Positions 25,801 to 33,520 of a DNA stretch of 64,000 bases are shown in pieces. Position 1 is the stretch's first letter. Each line of letters starts with the position of its first letter. The translations under genes were made by a program, and so were the position numbers. Under the pieces are notes generated by a model. That model made no database searches. It worked only from the letters and a program-made list of their open reading frames with translations, and had not been told where the DNA came from. The DNA is from Bacteroidetes bacterium UBA7674. GTDB lineage: Bacteria; Bacteroidota; Bacteroidia; Chitinophagales; Chitinophagaceae. The DNA lies in contig DLHG01000015.1 in assembly GCA_002483105.1 (NCBI GenBank), positions 192,189 to 256,188 of the forward strand. The letters are read 5' to 3'.

Positions 25801-26980
25801 AGCAACATGTATGAATGAGGCCAACGGCAGTGCTGATGTTGTAGTAAATGGAGGCATACCGCCTTACAGCTTTGCCTGGAATACTAACCCGCCTCAAACA
25901 GGCACAATAGCTAATGGCTTAATCCCCGGCTCATATATCGTCACTGTTACCGACAGCAACGGTTGCCAGAGAACCGACGATGTAATAATAACAGGCTTAC
26001 CGCTTCCTGAAGTAAATGCAGGGCCAGACCGGATATATTGCCACGGCAAAGACACCATCACACTTACTGCCAGCGGAGCACAAACTTATGAGTGGACACC
26101 TGCTGAGAGTGTAACCTGCAGCACTTGTGCTACTACTCTTGCCAACCCAAGCAGCACAACCACATTCACCGTTACCGGTACGGATCAAAACGGCTGCAGG
26201 AATGCAGATGAAGTGACTATTACGGTTTATACCCGCGAAGCTGTATCAACAGGCGGAGATATAGATATATGCATCGGTGATAAAGCAAGTTTATCTGCAA
26301 CAGGCACCGGGCAACACACATGGTATCCTCAGCCTGACAATACTGAAACAGGCCTATCAGTAAGTCCTGACAGCACAACAGTATATACAGTGGTCATTGT
26401 TCAAAATCAATGTTTCACTGATACACTCACACAAAAAATAATAGTGCATTATCCACCAACGGTAGAACTGGGGCCCGACATGAGGGTGTTACCGGGCACT
26501 GTCGTAGATATCCATGCAGACACTACTAATGGCAAAAGTATCACCTGGGATCCTATAACTAACCTGAGTTGTGATGATTGCATTGACCCCTCGGCACGCA
26601 TAGACGAAACCATTACTTACACAGCTACAGTTTATAACAAAGCCTGTAAAGCTGTAGATGACATCACCTTTACCATATCCTGCGACGGCGGCAATATCTT
26701 CATGGCGAATACATTCACACCTAATGGTGATGGTAACAATGACGTATTCTTCCCGCAAACACCGGGACGCGATATCATTAAAGTATTCAGGGTATATAAC
26801 AGGTGGGGACAGAAACTGCACGAAGCTGTCAATTTCTTCTCCAATGATCCTAATTTCGGATGGGATGGCACTTTTGAAGGAAAATCTCTTTCACCCGATG
26901 TATATGTCTATTTCCTGGAGACGTCCTGCCCGGGTGGTGAAAAGGTCTTCAAGAAAGGAGATATTTCACTGATAAAATAA
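22814..26980 (+). CDS. Large SprB-repeat cell-surface protein with T9SS type B tail
   Basis: Exported protein of 1388 residues. Signal peptide MHVLKSTLLTLTVLFFSYSSRAQ; residues 25-230 form a jelly-roll-like N-terminal domain (FEYGNFSNWLLYTGSC, SMKLGNDNVNSQAEKARF); residues about 230-380 Ig-like; then nine SprB repeats of about 75 residues; residues 1060-1290 further PKD/Ig-like domains (VNAGPDRIYC, GSGQ, ELGPDMRVLPG); and a C-terminal gliding-motility-associated type B sorting domain (NTFTPNGDGNNDVFFP, VYNRWGQKLHEA). It resembles adhesins moved by gliding machinery or structural surface proteins. Two upstream direct repeats and a Shine-Dalgarno sequence may govern expression. Confidence 0.93.
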   Translation: MHVLKSTLLTLTVLFFSYSSRAQQLFCPENSGFEYGNFSNWLLYTGSCCPIVANNLTGPLPNRHVITNGGVDPYGFFPAVAPGGGNHSMKLGNDNVNSQAEKARFYVQVPAGNNNYSLIYRYAVVFEDPGHLPQEQPRFEVVAYDSATNQILPCAHFVYVAGPTIPGFLESTIADSVWYKTWTTATLDLSGWEGHTIRVEFSTGDCDLGAHFGYGYVDMSCGLFQVAGNACGSTTTTFTAPPGFEFYTWYDSSFSTIVGSGQVVTINTPPNTSTYQVILTPYSGYGCPDTLTTTLAISNIQLTASNDTLVCYGSTVPLQSNALGNMAPFTYNWTPSTGLSCTNCPNPVLTATTSANYVVTVTDTSGCTRMDTVHVEVSPATTINLTPQNVNCNNANNGSITAGISGSGPFTYSWNTGQTTQSISGLSPGTYTLTVINSLGCPQTASATITQPQVLSVSLSSTPASCNGLANGTATATVTGGTAPYTYSWNTGQTTAFISGLGAGPKTVTVTDAHGCITSGTVNIVQPTVLATITNITHAYCSNLPIGSATVSASGGTPPYTYSWNTIPVQTTPTANNLGNGTYIVTVTDVNGCMDTAHATVIQTPGLSITPSSTNVICNGQGNGTASVVANNGVSPFTYTWSNGQTTSSVSGLSPGIYTVNVSDNTGCNSNATFNITQPSVLNALLANVNNVSCFGLGNGNATVAVLGGSPGYTYQWNTIPVQTTPQASNLQPGTYTVTVTDTHGCIDTAQATIQQPTPLTVAINNPTNATCGLPNGSATATPTGGTGPYTYSWSTTPVQTGSTANNLNGGTYTVTVTDSKGCIATASVTITQTPAVFVTTQMVNISCHGMNDGSVTATISGGTQPTTYTWSNGQTGLTQSPLSAGNYTIIVTDNIGCHDIAVANISQPPVLVTNIANVENIKCYGDQNGSISVTASGGTAPYNYSWNNGGTGANPNNLDTGTFTVIITDAHGCADTQTAHISQPPQILIAANALTATCMNEANGSADVVVNGGIPPYSFAWNTNPPQTGTIANGLIPGSYIVTVTDSNGCQRTDDVIITGLPLPEVNAGPDRIYCHGKDTITLTASGAQTYEWTPAESVTCSTCATTLANPSSTTTFTVTGTDQNGCRNADEVTITVYTREAVSTGGDIDICIGDKASLSATGTGQHTWYPQPDNTETGLSVSPDSTTVYTVVIVQNQCFTDTLTQKIIVHYPPTVELGPDMRVLPGTVVDIHADTTNGKSITWDPITNLSCDDCIDPSARIDETITYTATVYNKACKAVDDITFTISCDGGNIFMANTFTPNGDGNNDVFFPQTPGRDIIKVFRVYNRWGQKLHEAVNFFSNDPNFGWDGTFEGKSLSPDVYVYFLETSCPGGEKVFKKGDISLIK
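23960..26002 (+). repeat. Nine tandem SprB repeats inside the adhesin
   Basis: Each unit of about 75 codons follows the scheme C-x-G/N-x-x-NG-x-A-x-V ... GG-x-x-PYTYSW-N ... GTYTVTVTD-x-x-GC ... ITQP. Two internal forms alternate: units with W(S/N)(T/N)GQTT and units with the insertion SW(N/S)TxPVQTxxxANNL. Cysteines at conserved positions (VxC near the start, GC near the end) could form one disulfide per unit. Confidence 0.9.
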
Positions 26981-27000
26981 GTTTACGCAAATCCACATAA

Positions 27001-27029
27001 AAAGAGCCCGGTCATGTACCGGGCTCTTT
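27001..27029. terminator. Bidirectional terminator between adhesin and pdeM
   Basis: Arms aaagagcccggt and accgggctcttt around catgt; serves both convergent genes. Confidence 0.9.
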
Positions 27030-27030
27030 G

Positions 27031-27672
27031 CTACTGTATCTCTATTACCTCCGAGGGTAGCACTGCAAATACCCTGTCGTCTTTCTTGCAATCTATCATG
27101 TACAACCCCGTGAGTTTCCCAAATGCGGGGAGCAATAATGTATTACCACACAGATGATAGCATGGCAGGCGCACACTTTGCCTCGCTTTACCTGAAAGAA
27201 AAATTCCGGGATGTATATGTCCAACTATATTGATGGCATCGGGCGGCGTTGTCACAGGCATGTGAGAATAAATAAAACCACCCTCCTCAAGTATTTCATT
27301 TACAACCACTATATTCAACCCGGCGAAAAGGGCTTCGTCCATAATATCATGGTTCCCCTTTATCAGCGTGAAAGCAATCTTATCAAATTCTTTTATCAGC
27401 GTTTCAAAAACAGCCCACTCGCTATTGAGCTTACTATGGAACAGGTCGCCAAGAAAATAAACCTTTCTCGGTTGTATTTTATCAAATAGATGACGCAGAT
27501 TCTCATAATCATCAGCATGGGCCTTAGTGGGCATATAAATGCCTTCTTTCCTGAAGTGCGTAGCCTTACCCAAATGCACATCTGCGATGATGAGCAATTG
27601 TTCATCCTCTTTATACACCACCTTTTCAGGCAGCAGTGTAAATACTGAATTATTTAAAGGGAGTTGTATCAC
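27031..27672 (-). CDS. pdeM: Ligase-associated metallophosphoesterase PdeM
   Basis: Calcineurin-like phosphoesterase of 213 residues, last gene of the ligase-associated DNA repair cluster. Metal-binding motifs appear in order: ADVHLGK (D and H), GDLFHSK, GNHDI and VGHIHPG. The family acts as a DNA phosphodiesterase/endonuclease in LPD repair modules. Its ATG overlaps the helicase stop by four bases, so the two are coupled. Length and order match the family. Cytoplasmic. A bidirectional terminator follows one base after the stop. Confidence 0.93.
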   Translation of the reverse strand: MIQLPLNNSVFTLLPEKVVYKEDEQLLIIADVHLGKATHFRKEGIYMPTKAHADDYENLRHLFDKIQPRKVYFLGDLFHSKLNSEWAVFETLIKEFDKIAFTLIKGNHDIMDEALFAGLNIVVVNEILEEGGFIYSHMPVTTPPDAINIVGHIHPGIFLSGKARQSVRLPCYHLCGNTLLLPAFGKLTGLYMIDCKKDDRVFAVLPSEVIEIQ

Positions 27673-30098
27673 TTTGTTATCTTACTAATGATTTTTTTAA
27701 CCTTGTCTTCAAATTGCTCATTACTGAGCTTATTTCTTTGCAGGCTTTCAGCATAAATGGGGAAACTGAAAGGGCTTAATCGCTCGAGGTCTTTAATAAC
27801 AATCGTCTGGCTCTGCATACGTTTCAATGCATCCATCATCCTTATCTGCTCCATCTGGAATATCATAACCTCGTCGAACGCCTGTCGCAATAATAAGTTA
27901 TCGGGGTCATAGTCGGTAAAAACAGAGAAAAACAACTGTGAGGATGCCTGCACATGTCTTGTCTTTATTTGCTTACCCGGATAACCATTAAATATAAGCC
28001 CTGCAATACTTGCAATATCTCGAAACTTTCGCCTGGCCATCTCGGTAATATTCACGCTTCTGTAAATATCTTCGGAGAGATTGTCTGTAGAAAGTAGTCC
28101 ATTTGCAATGGCTTGTTCTATTGGTATCTCCTGGTCACTGAGCAACTCAAATCCGTAATCGTTCAGCGATATAGAAAACGTCATCGGTTTTATCTGCGCT
28201 ATGCGGTAACCGAATATAGTACCCAGGCCCTCATGCACATTCCGCCCTTCAAACGGATAGATGAATACGTGGTATCCATCCTTGGTTTTTACTTTCTCTA
28301 TCAGCAATTCATTATTGTGCGGCACATGAGAGCGCATTTGCTGCTCATCGAAGAGGGGCATCAGCTTAAGTATCTCCGGATCTTTCATACCCTTGCCATA
28401 ATAATCATCCAGCCTGGCACGAATGGACTTTGATAATTGTGACGACAATGGCATCTTACCACCCTGCCATGAAGGAAATACGCCTTTTCCCTTTGTGCTG
28501 TTCTTTACCTGCGCTACCATACCGTTCACGCGAACCAGTTCCAGGTTCTTTCCGGTAAACCAGAACACATCTCCCGGATTCAATCGTGATATGAACCATT
28601 CTTCCACCGAACCTATCCTTGCGCCACCCATATACTTAATCTGTATCATGGCTTCACTGGCTATAGCGCCTATGCTCAACCTGTGGCGCATAGCTACTGC
28701 CCTACTGGTGACTTTATATACGCCATCTTCTATTACTACTTTGTGGTATTCTTCATACGCATCAAGCGTACCGCCACCAATGGTTATAAAAGAAAGGCAC
28801 CAATTGAATTCTTCCCTCGTAATAGAAGAGAAGCTGAATGTTTTTCTCACTTCTTCAAATATCTCATCAGGCTTAAAGCCGTCTGATACTGCCAGTGTTA
28901 CTAAATACTGCACCAGCACATCAAATGAACGGACATAAGGGATGCGCTGTTCCAGATGATTGTGCTGCACGGCATGTCGCAATGCGGTACCTTCCACTAT
29001 CTCTAAAGAATGCGTGGGCAAGAAGTGAATACGGCTCGTAGCGCCTGGCTGGTGGCCGCTACGCCCCGCGCGCTGCATGAAACGAGCGATGCCTTTAGCG
29101 GAGCCGATCTGTATCACTGTGTCTACCGGGCGGAAATCTACACCCAGGTCAAGGCTGCTGGTGCAGACCACCACTTTCAGCCTGCCATCATGTAAGGCAT
29201 CTTCCACCCACAATCGCAACTCCTCACTCAGCGAACCATGATGCAATGCCATCACTCCCGCCAGATCAGGCTCACGTTCCAGTAAGCGCTGATACCATAT
29301 TTCACATTGTGAACGGGTATTGGTGAATATCAGCGTAGAAGTGCTGTTGTGAATAACGGGCAACACTTCTTCCATCAGCTTAATACCCAAATGCCCTGCC
29401 CAAGGGTACTTTTCTATCACATCAGGCAGCAGCGTTTTTATCTCTATTTTCTTGGTGAGCTTCGCCTTTATCATTTTGCTTTTCAGCGTCTCTGTGCCTA
29501 ACAGCACCTGCATAGCTTCATCCAGGTTGCCTATGGTAGCGGAGATGCCCCATACACGTAACTTGGGATTCAGAGCCCTCAATCTCGATAACGCCAGTTC
29601 AGCCAGCACCGCCCTCTTTGTTCCGAGCAACTCATGCCATTCGTCTATAACAATAAATTCGAGGTTCTTGAAAAAGTCAGCATAACCCTTTTGTGCTAAC
29701 AGAAGGTGTACACTCTCCGGCGTAGTGATGAGCGCATGAGGAACATTCTTTTTTTGCTGCGCTCTTTCTTTGGTGGAAGTATCGCCTGTGCGGAGTGAGA
29801 TATTATAGTCGAGACCAAGTTCATCACTCACACGGGTAGTAGCGGAATAAATTTCTTTGGACAAAGCGCGAAGCGGCGTTATCCAGAGGCAGTGCAAACC
29901 TTTTGGTCTTTTCTTTTTAGCAAAGTAGCTTTCAATAATACCAAACCACAAAGCATAAGTCTTACCAAAACCAGTTGGGGCATTCAGCAATCCTGAATAT
30001 CCCTTACTGAGTGCATCCCACGATTGTCTTTGAAAATCATGTGCTTCCCAATTGTTCCGTTTGAAGTACTCTTCTGCTATGTTATATTCCTTGCTCAG
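27669..30098 (-). CDS. Ligase-associated DEXH-box DNA helicase (Lhr-like), probable CTG start
   Basis: ATP-dependent DNA helicase of the Lhr-core group, part of the ligase-associated damage-response module. Visible motifs: I APTGFGKT, II VIDEWHEL (DEXH), III SATIG, VI QRAGRSGHQPG, followed by winged-helix and Lhr-specific C-terminal domains. Starting at the first common start codon (TTG, 29990) would cut into the GYSGLLNAPTG motif. The frame is open upstream without any ATG; a CTG at 30098-30096 overlaps the ligase stop as CTGA and would give SKEYNIAEEYFKRNNWEAHDFQ, the expected Q-motif-like N-terminus (809 residues). I therefore extend it to 30098. Helicase identity is certain; the start is inferred. 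Confidence 0.9.
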   Translation of the reverse strand: MSKEYNIAEEYFKRNNWEAHDFQRQSWDALSKGYSGLLNAPTGFGKTYALWFGIIESYFAKKKRPKGLHCLWITPLRALSKEIYSATTRVSDELGLDYNISLRTGDTSTKERAQQKKNVPHALITTPESVHLLLAQKGYADFFKNLEFIVIDEWHELLGTKRAVLAELALSRLRALNPKLRVWGISATIGNLDEAMQVLLGTETLKSKMIKAKLTKKIEIKTLLPDVIEKYPWAGHLGIKLMEEVLPVIHNSTSTLIFTNTRSQCEIWYQRLLEREPDLAGVMALHHGSLSEELRLWVEDALHDGRLKVVVCTSSLDLGVDFRPVDTVIQIGSAKGIARFMQRAGRSGHQPGATSRIHFLPTHSLEIVEGTALRHAVQHNHLEQRIPYVRSFDVLVQYLVTLAVSDGFKPDEIFEEVRKTFSFSSITREEFNWCLSFITIGGGTLDAYEEYHKVVIEDGVYKVTSRAVAMRHRLSIGAIASEAMIQIKYMGGARIGSVEEWFISRLNPGDVFWFTGKNLELVRVNGMVAQVKNSTKGKGVFPSWQGGKMPLSSQLSKSIRARLDDYYGKGMKDPEILKLMPLFDEQQMRSHVPHNNELLIEKVKTKDGYHVFIYPFEGRNVHEGLGTIFGYRIAQIKPMTFSISLNDYGFELLSDQEIPIEQAIANGLLSTDNLSEDIYRSVNITEMARRKFRDIASIAGLIFNGYPGKQIKTRHVQASSQLFFSVFTDYDPDNLLLRQAFDEVMIFQMEQIRMMDALKRMQSQTIVIKDLERLSPFSFPIYAESLQRNKLSNEQFEDKVKKIISKITK

Positions 30099-31696
30099 CC
30101 TTGTGCTTTTAATATGTTCATCAGGTCTTCCCTGGTATTGGCTTCTTTCACTGCCTTATCTTTTCGCCACCTCAGTATTCTCGGAAAGCGCAAAGCCACT
30201 CCCGACTTATGCCTCGGCGACGGATTGATACCTTCAAAGCCTATCTCGAATACCAATGTCGGCGTTACGCTTCTCACCGGCCCGAATTTATCTAAAGTAT
30301 GCCTCTTTATCCAATTATCCACTTCCACCAGTTCCTTATCCGTTAGCCCCGAATAGGCTTTGGCAAAAGGTACCAGTTCCTCGCCGTTCCAGACTGCAAA
30401 GGTAAAGTCTGTATAGAGATTTGCCCGCCTTCCGTGGCCTCTTTGTGCATAAATTAATACTCCGTCTATCGACAGTGGATCCACTTTCCATTTCCACCAG
30501 TCACCACGGCGACGGCCAGTTTTATAAACACTATCTTTTCTTTTCAGCATTAACCCTTCGCATCCCACATCACGCGCACGTAATCTTTCCTGCGCCACTT
30601 CATCCCAATCAGTGGCAACCACCAGCGGCGACATCATCAGTGGCAACAGCTCCATTTCGCCCCTTGCATCTGCTACTAATTGCTCCAATAACGCCCTACG
30701 CTCCGTCATCGCCTTTTCCCTTACATCTTGACCTTTGTATTCCAGCAGGTCGTAGCAGATCATTACAAGCGGTGCGTCTTCCAAATGTTTTTTCGATAAT
30801 TTCTTCCTGCCTATCCTTGTCTGCATTACATGGAATGGCATGAGCTGTTCATCTTTCACAGGAATGATCTCTCCGTCTATCACGGTACCATCGGGAATGA
30901 TGCCGGGCAATATCGCGAACTCCACAAACTTCTCCGTCATCAGGTCCTCTCCCCTACTCCAGACAAACAGTTCACCATTACGAATAATGATCTGCCCGCG
31001 AATACCATCATATTTACGTTCTATCTGCCAGTCGTCTAGGTTACCCAGTTCTGCTACAGGCGTTTCCAAAGCATAGGCCAGGTAAAACGGATATGGCTTT
31101 GAAATATCATCTGCTATACTGACTGTAGTGAGCATATCCAGTAACGAAGTCGTTCCCGCATCCCACGAGCCTGAAAGACGGTGTGCCACAATATTCTCTT
31201 CTATATCAAAGGCCTTCGCAAGCGCCTTTATCACAATTTTTTCAGACACCCCCACACGGAAGCTCCCTGTTATAAGTTTATTAAATACAAACAGCTGCTC
31301 CTTGGTCAGGCTTTGCCACATACCTATAATGTACTCTTTACGCTCTTCGTCAGTCTTTTCCTGCAAAGCGATGAGCGTATGTATCACTTCATGCAGCTTA
31401 TATTCTTTAACATCCGTATTCTCTGGTAGTAATAATGTAATAGTCTCCGCAAGATCACCTACTATATGGTATGACTCTTCCACCAGCCAACCGGGAATAC
31501 CACTCAGCTCAATACACCATTCTCTCAACTCACCCGACTTTACCGTTCTTTTGGGTCGCCTGCCGGTAAGTATAGCTACGCACCAAATCGCATCCTTAGG
31601 TTCCGCCGTCTGGAAGTAGCCCACCAATGCGTTGATCTTTTCATTGGTGGAAGTAGTCTGGTCTATTTGTGTAAATACATCGCTAAACGCCTTCAT
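30095..31696 (-). CDS. ATP-dependent DNA ligase of the ligase-associated repair cluster
   Basis: Protein of 533 residues that seals nicks with ATP. The adenylated lysine is K228 in QIERKYDGIRGQI; other nucleotidyltransferase motifs follow (FVWSRGEDLM, TVIDGEIIP, CYDLLEYKGQD, EGLMLKRKDS, WWKWK). The N-terminal 200 residues form the DNA-binding domain and the C-terminus the OB domain (RVTPTLVFEIGFEGI...). This is not the NAD-dependent replicative LigA. It begins 14 bases inside the exonuclease gene and ends in the CTGA overlap with the helicase, so expression is tightly coupled. Confidence 0.95.
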   Translation of the reverse strand: MKAFSDVFTQIDQTTSTNEKINALVGYFQTAEPKDAIWCVAILTGRRPKRTVKSGELREWCIELSGIPGWLVEESYHIVGDLAETITLLLPENTDVKEYKLHEVIHTLIALQEKTDEERKEYIIGMWQSLTKEQLFVFNKLITGSFRVGVSEKIVIKALAKAFDIEENIVAHRLSGSWDAGTTSLLDMLTTVSIADDISKPYPFYLAYALETPVAELGNLDDWQIERKYDGIRGQIIIRNGELFVWSRGEDLMTEKFVEFAILPGIIPDGTVIDGEIIPVKDEQLMPFHVMQTRIGRKKLSKKHLEDAPLVMICYDLLEYKGQDVREKAMTERRALLEQLVADARGEMELLPLMMSPLVVATDWDEVAQERLRARDVGCEGLMLKRKDSVYKTGRRRGDWWKWKVDPLSIDGVLIYAQRGHGRRANLYTDFTFAVWNGEELVPFAKAYSGLTDKELVEVDNWIKRHTLDKFGPVRSVTPTLVFEIGFEGINPSPRHKSGVALRFPRILRWRKDKAVKEANTREDLMNILKAQG

Positions 31697-32720
31697 CTGC
31701 GCCTCCTTCCTTTGGTTCTACGCCGGATTCTTCATCTGCTTGTTCGCCTACGTATAGGGTATCTACTTCAGTAGCATTCAACCCATAATTGTCTTCCAGC
31801 CATTTCGCGTAGATAGATTTGTAGCCATGTGTTACGTATATATTGGTTGCACCCGTTGCGAGGATTGCTGTATTCAATTGTTCCCAGTCGGCGTGGTCGG
31901 ACATCACAAATCCCCTGTCAGCACCTTTCCGCCTGCGCGCACCACGCAGCTGCATCCATCCACTGCAGATACCTAGTTTATACGGACTGAGCTTCCGTAT
32001 CCACGGCGTTCCGGCAGATGAAGGAGTAGCAATGATCATCGCTCCTTTTATTTCTTTCCTATCTGTTTCAGTAGTGATACGTTCAGTGGCATTCAGTGGA
32101 CCTATAGACTCTTCATAAAGCTTGTTGATATTATCCACCGCGCCATGGGTGTATATCTTACCGATGGAGGTATCGAGTTGTTGCAATACGCGCTGTGCTT
32201 TACCCAAAGCGTAAGCCAGTATCACCGAATTATTCCCTTCAGCAGCATTCTGCCGCCACCAGTTATTAATATCTTCTTTCAAACTTTCAACAGAAGGAAA
32301 ATTATACACAGGCAACCCGAACGTACTTTCCGTAATAAAACTATGGCACTTCACAGGTTCAAATGGCGTGGAAATACCATCATCCTGCAGTTTATAGTCG
32401 CCACTCACTACCCATATCTCACCTTTATACTCCAGTCGCACCTGGGCCGAGCCCCATATGTGCCCGGCAGGATGTAAGCTGATGTTCACGCCATTGATGG
32501 AAAATGATTCACGATATTCTTTGCCTTCTACATTAATATCCTCACCCAATCTGAATCGTAATACTGGCAGCGCATCTCTATGTGCGAGGTAACTGTTCAT
32601 TCCCCACCGTGCGTGGTCGGAATGGGCGTGGGTGATGATGGCTTTGTCCACGGGCTTCCAGGGATCTATATAGATGCCTGCCTGCGCGCAATAAATACCA
32701 TTGTCATCAAAAGTGATCAT
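31683..32720 (-). CDS. Ligase-associated DNA exonuclease (MBL fold)
   Basis: Metallo-beta-lactamase exonuclease of 345 residues, related to SNM1/Pso2-type nucleases. The zinc site THAHSDHAR gives H31, H33, D35 and H36 immediately after the strand KAIIT; GDYKLQDDGIST and FITESTFGLP follow. The C-terminus is short and acidic (EEQADEESGVEPKEGG). First of the four repair genes, overlapping the ligase by 14 bases. Together with ligase, helicase and PdeM it should process and rejoin damaged DNA ends in the cytoplasm; the exact lesion is unknown. Confidence 0.93.
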   Translation of the reverse strand: MITFDDNGIYCAQAGIYIDPWKPVDKAIITHAHSDHARWGMNSYLAHRDALPVLRFRLGEDINVEGKEYRESFSINGVNISLHPAGHIWGSAQVRLEYKGEIWVVSGDYKLQDDGISTPFEPVKCHSFITESTFGLPVYNFPSVESLKEDINNWWRQNAAEGNNSVILAYALGKAQRVLQQLDTSIGKIYTHGAVDNINKLYEESIGPLNATERITTETDRKEIKGAMIIATPSSAGTPWIRKLSPYKLGICSGWMQLRGARRRKGADRGFVMSDHADWEQLNTAILATGATNIYVTHGYKSIYAKWLEDNYGLNATEVDTLYVGEQADEESGVEPKEGGADEGV

Positions 32721-32762
32721 CAGTATGTGTGTTAGCCTTTGTGTATTTTATACAGAACACTT

Positions 32763-33323
32763 TTAGGATAGTGTTGGTTCTGTACCTAATAGTTTGTCGG
32801 GGTTTTTCAATGCCTGGTAGTCGGCAATGGAACTGGCAAATAGTGTCCATATGGAAAGCGGAAGGTAATTCAGGGACAGCTTCTTATCATTCTTTGCGGC
32901 GAGTATCATGCTGGCGAGTGCTAATCCGGAATCTACCTTGGTCCAGATGGCCGCTAATACAGGGCTTTTCTTTTTAAAATACACATATCCGAATGTGAAA
33001 TAAACTACCCAGATAGCAGCCTGCAGGTACACGAGTTGTTTCTTGTTTTCCAACTTATCCTTTTTCAAGATAAGCCGAAGTGCGTTGATGAGGAAAAAAT
33101 TATTGAATGTCCATGCCGGACCGAATAGCCATGATGGCGGTGCCCAGGGAGCTTGCTTCAGGTCTTCAGTGTATAATTTACGCTGCTTTTTCTTCGACAT
33201 AATAGCGGAAAGCCCGCCGAGGAACGACACCCCTACCGTTATCAATCCTATCTGCCACCAGTTCAGCTTGCTTGAAACCTGCTGTACTTTATTGTCTATC
33301 CTTTCTAACCGGTTCGTACTCAT
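32763..33323 (-). CDS. TspO/MBR-family membrane protein
   Basis: Protein of 186 residues. Core motif WAPPSWLFGPAWTFNNFF is the TspO/translocator-protein signature, with five predicted helices (WWQIGLITVGVSFLGGLSA, AAIWVVYFTFGYVYF, ALASMILAA, YLPLSIWTLFASSIADYQAL). The N-terminal 20 residues are a charged cytoplasmic extension (STNRLERIDNKVQQV). TspO proteins bind porphyrins and cholesterol-like ligands and can be stress-related. Only 42 bases separate it from the exonuclease gene, so co-transcription with the repair cluster is possible but no functional link is known. Confidence 0.85.
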   Translation of the reverse strand: MSTNRLERIDNKVQQVSSKLNWWQIGLITVGVSFLGGLSAIMSKKKQRKLYTEDLKQAPWAPPSWLFGPAWTFNNFFLINALRLILKKDKLENKKQLVYLQAAIWVVYFTFGYVYFKKKSPVLAAIWTKVDSGLALASMILAAKNDKKLSLNYLPLSIWTLFASSIADYQALKNPDKLLGTEPTLS

Positions 33324-33480
33324 AACCTATCTGTTTTACAGCTTAGACAGGTTAAAAATTGTACCAGCATAAGAATATGCCGGTGTTTAAACTAAAGCCA
33401 ATATAAACATCCTGCATCGCAGAATGATACACTATCATCATAAACGGATTTCCGGCGGAAATATTATTTGGCCCACAACA

Positions 33481-33507
33481 AAAATGGCTGCGAAACGCAG
33501 CCATTTT
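33481..33507 (-). terminator. Terminator after the DEAD-box helicase gene
   Basis: Arms aaaatggctgcg and cgcagccatttt around aaa; on the minus strand followed by tttgttgtggg. It lies 13 bases after the helicase stop. Confidence 0.85.
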
Positions 33508-33520
33508 ATTGAGAATATAT

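Noticed and set aside
22814..26980. SprB repeats as possible independent genes in other frames
   Set aside because: The antisense frames are shadows; the plus frame is continuous over 1388 codons with a signal peptide and sorting domain.
29990..30000. TTG start for the DEXH helicase
   Set aside because: It would cut into the GYSGLLNAPTG nucleotide-binding motif; conserved residues are encoded upstream in the same frame.
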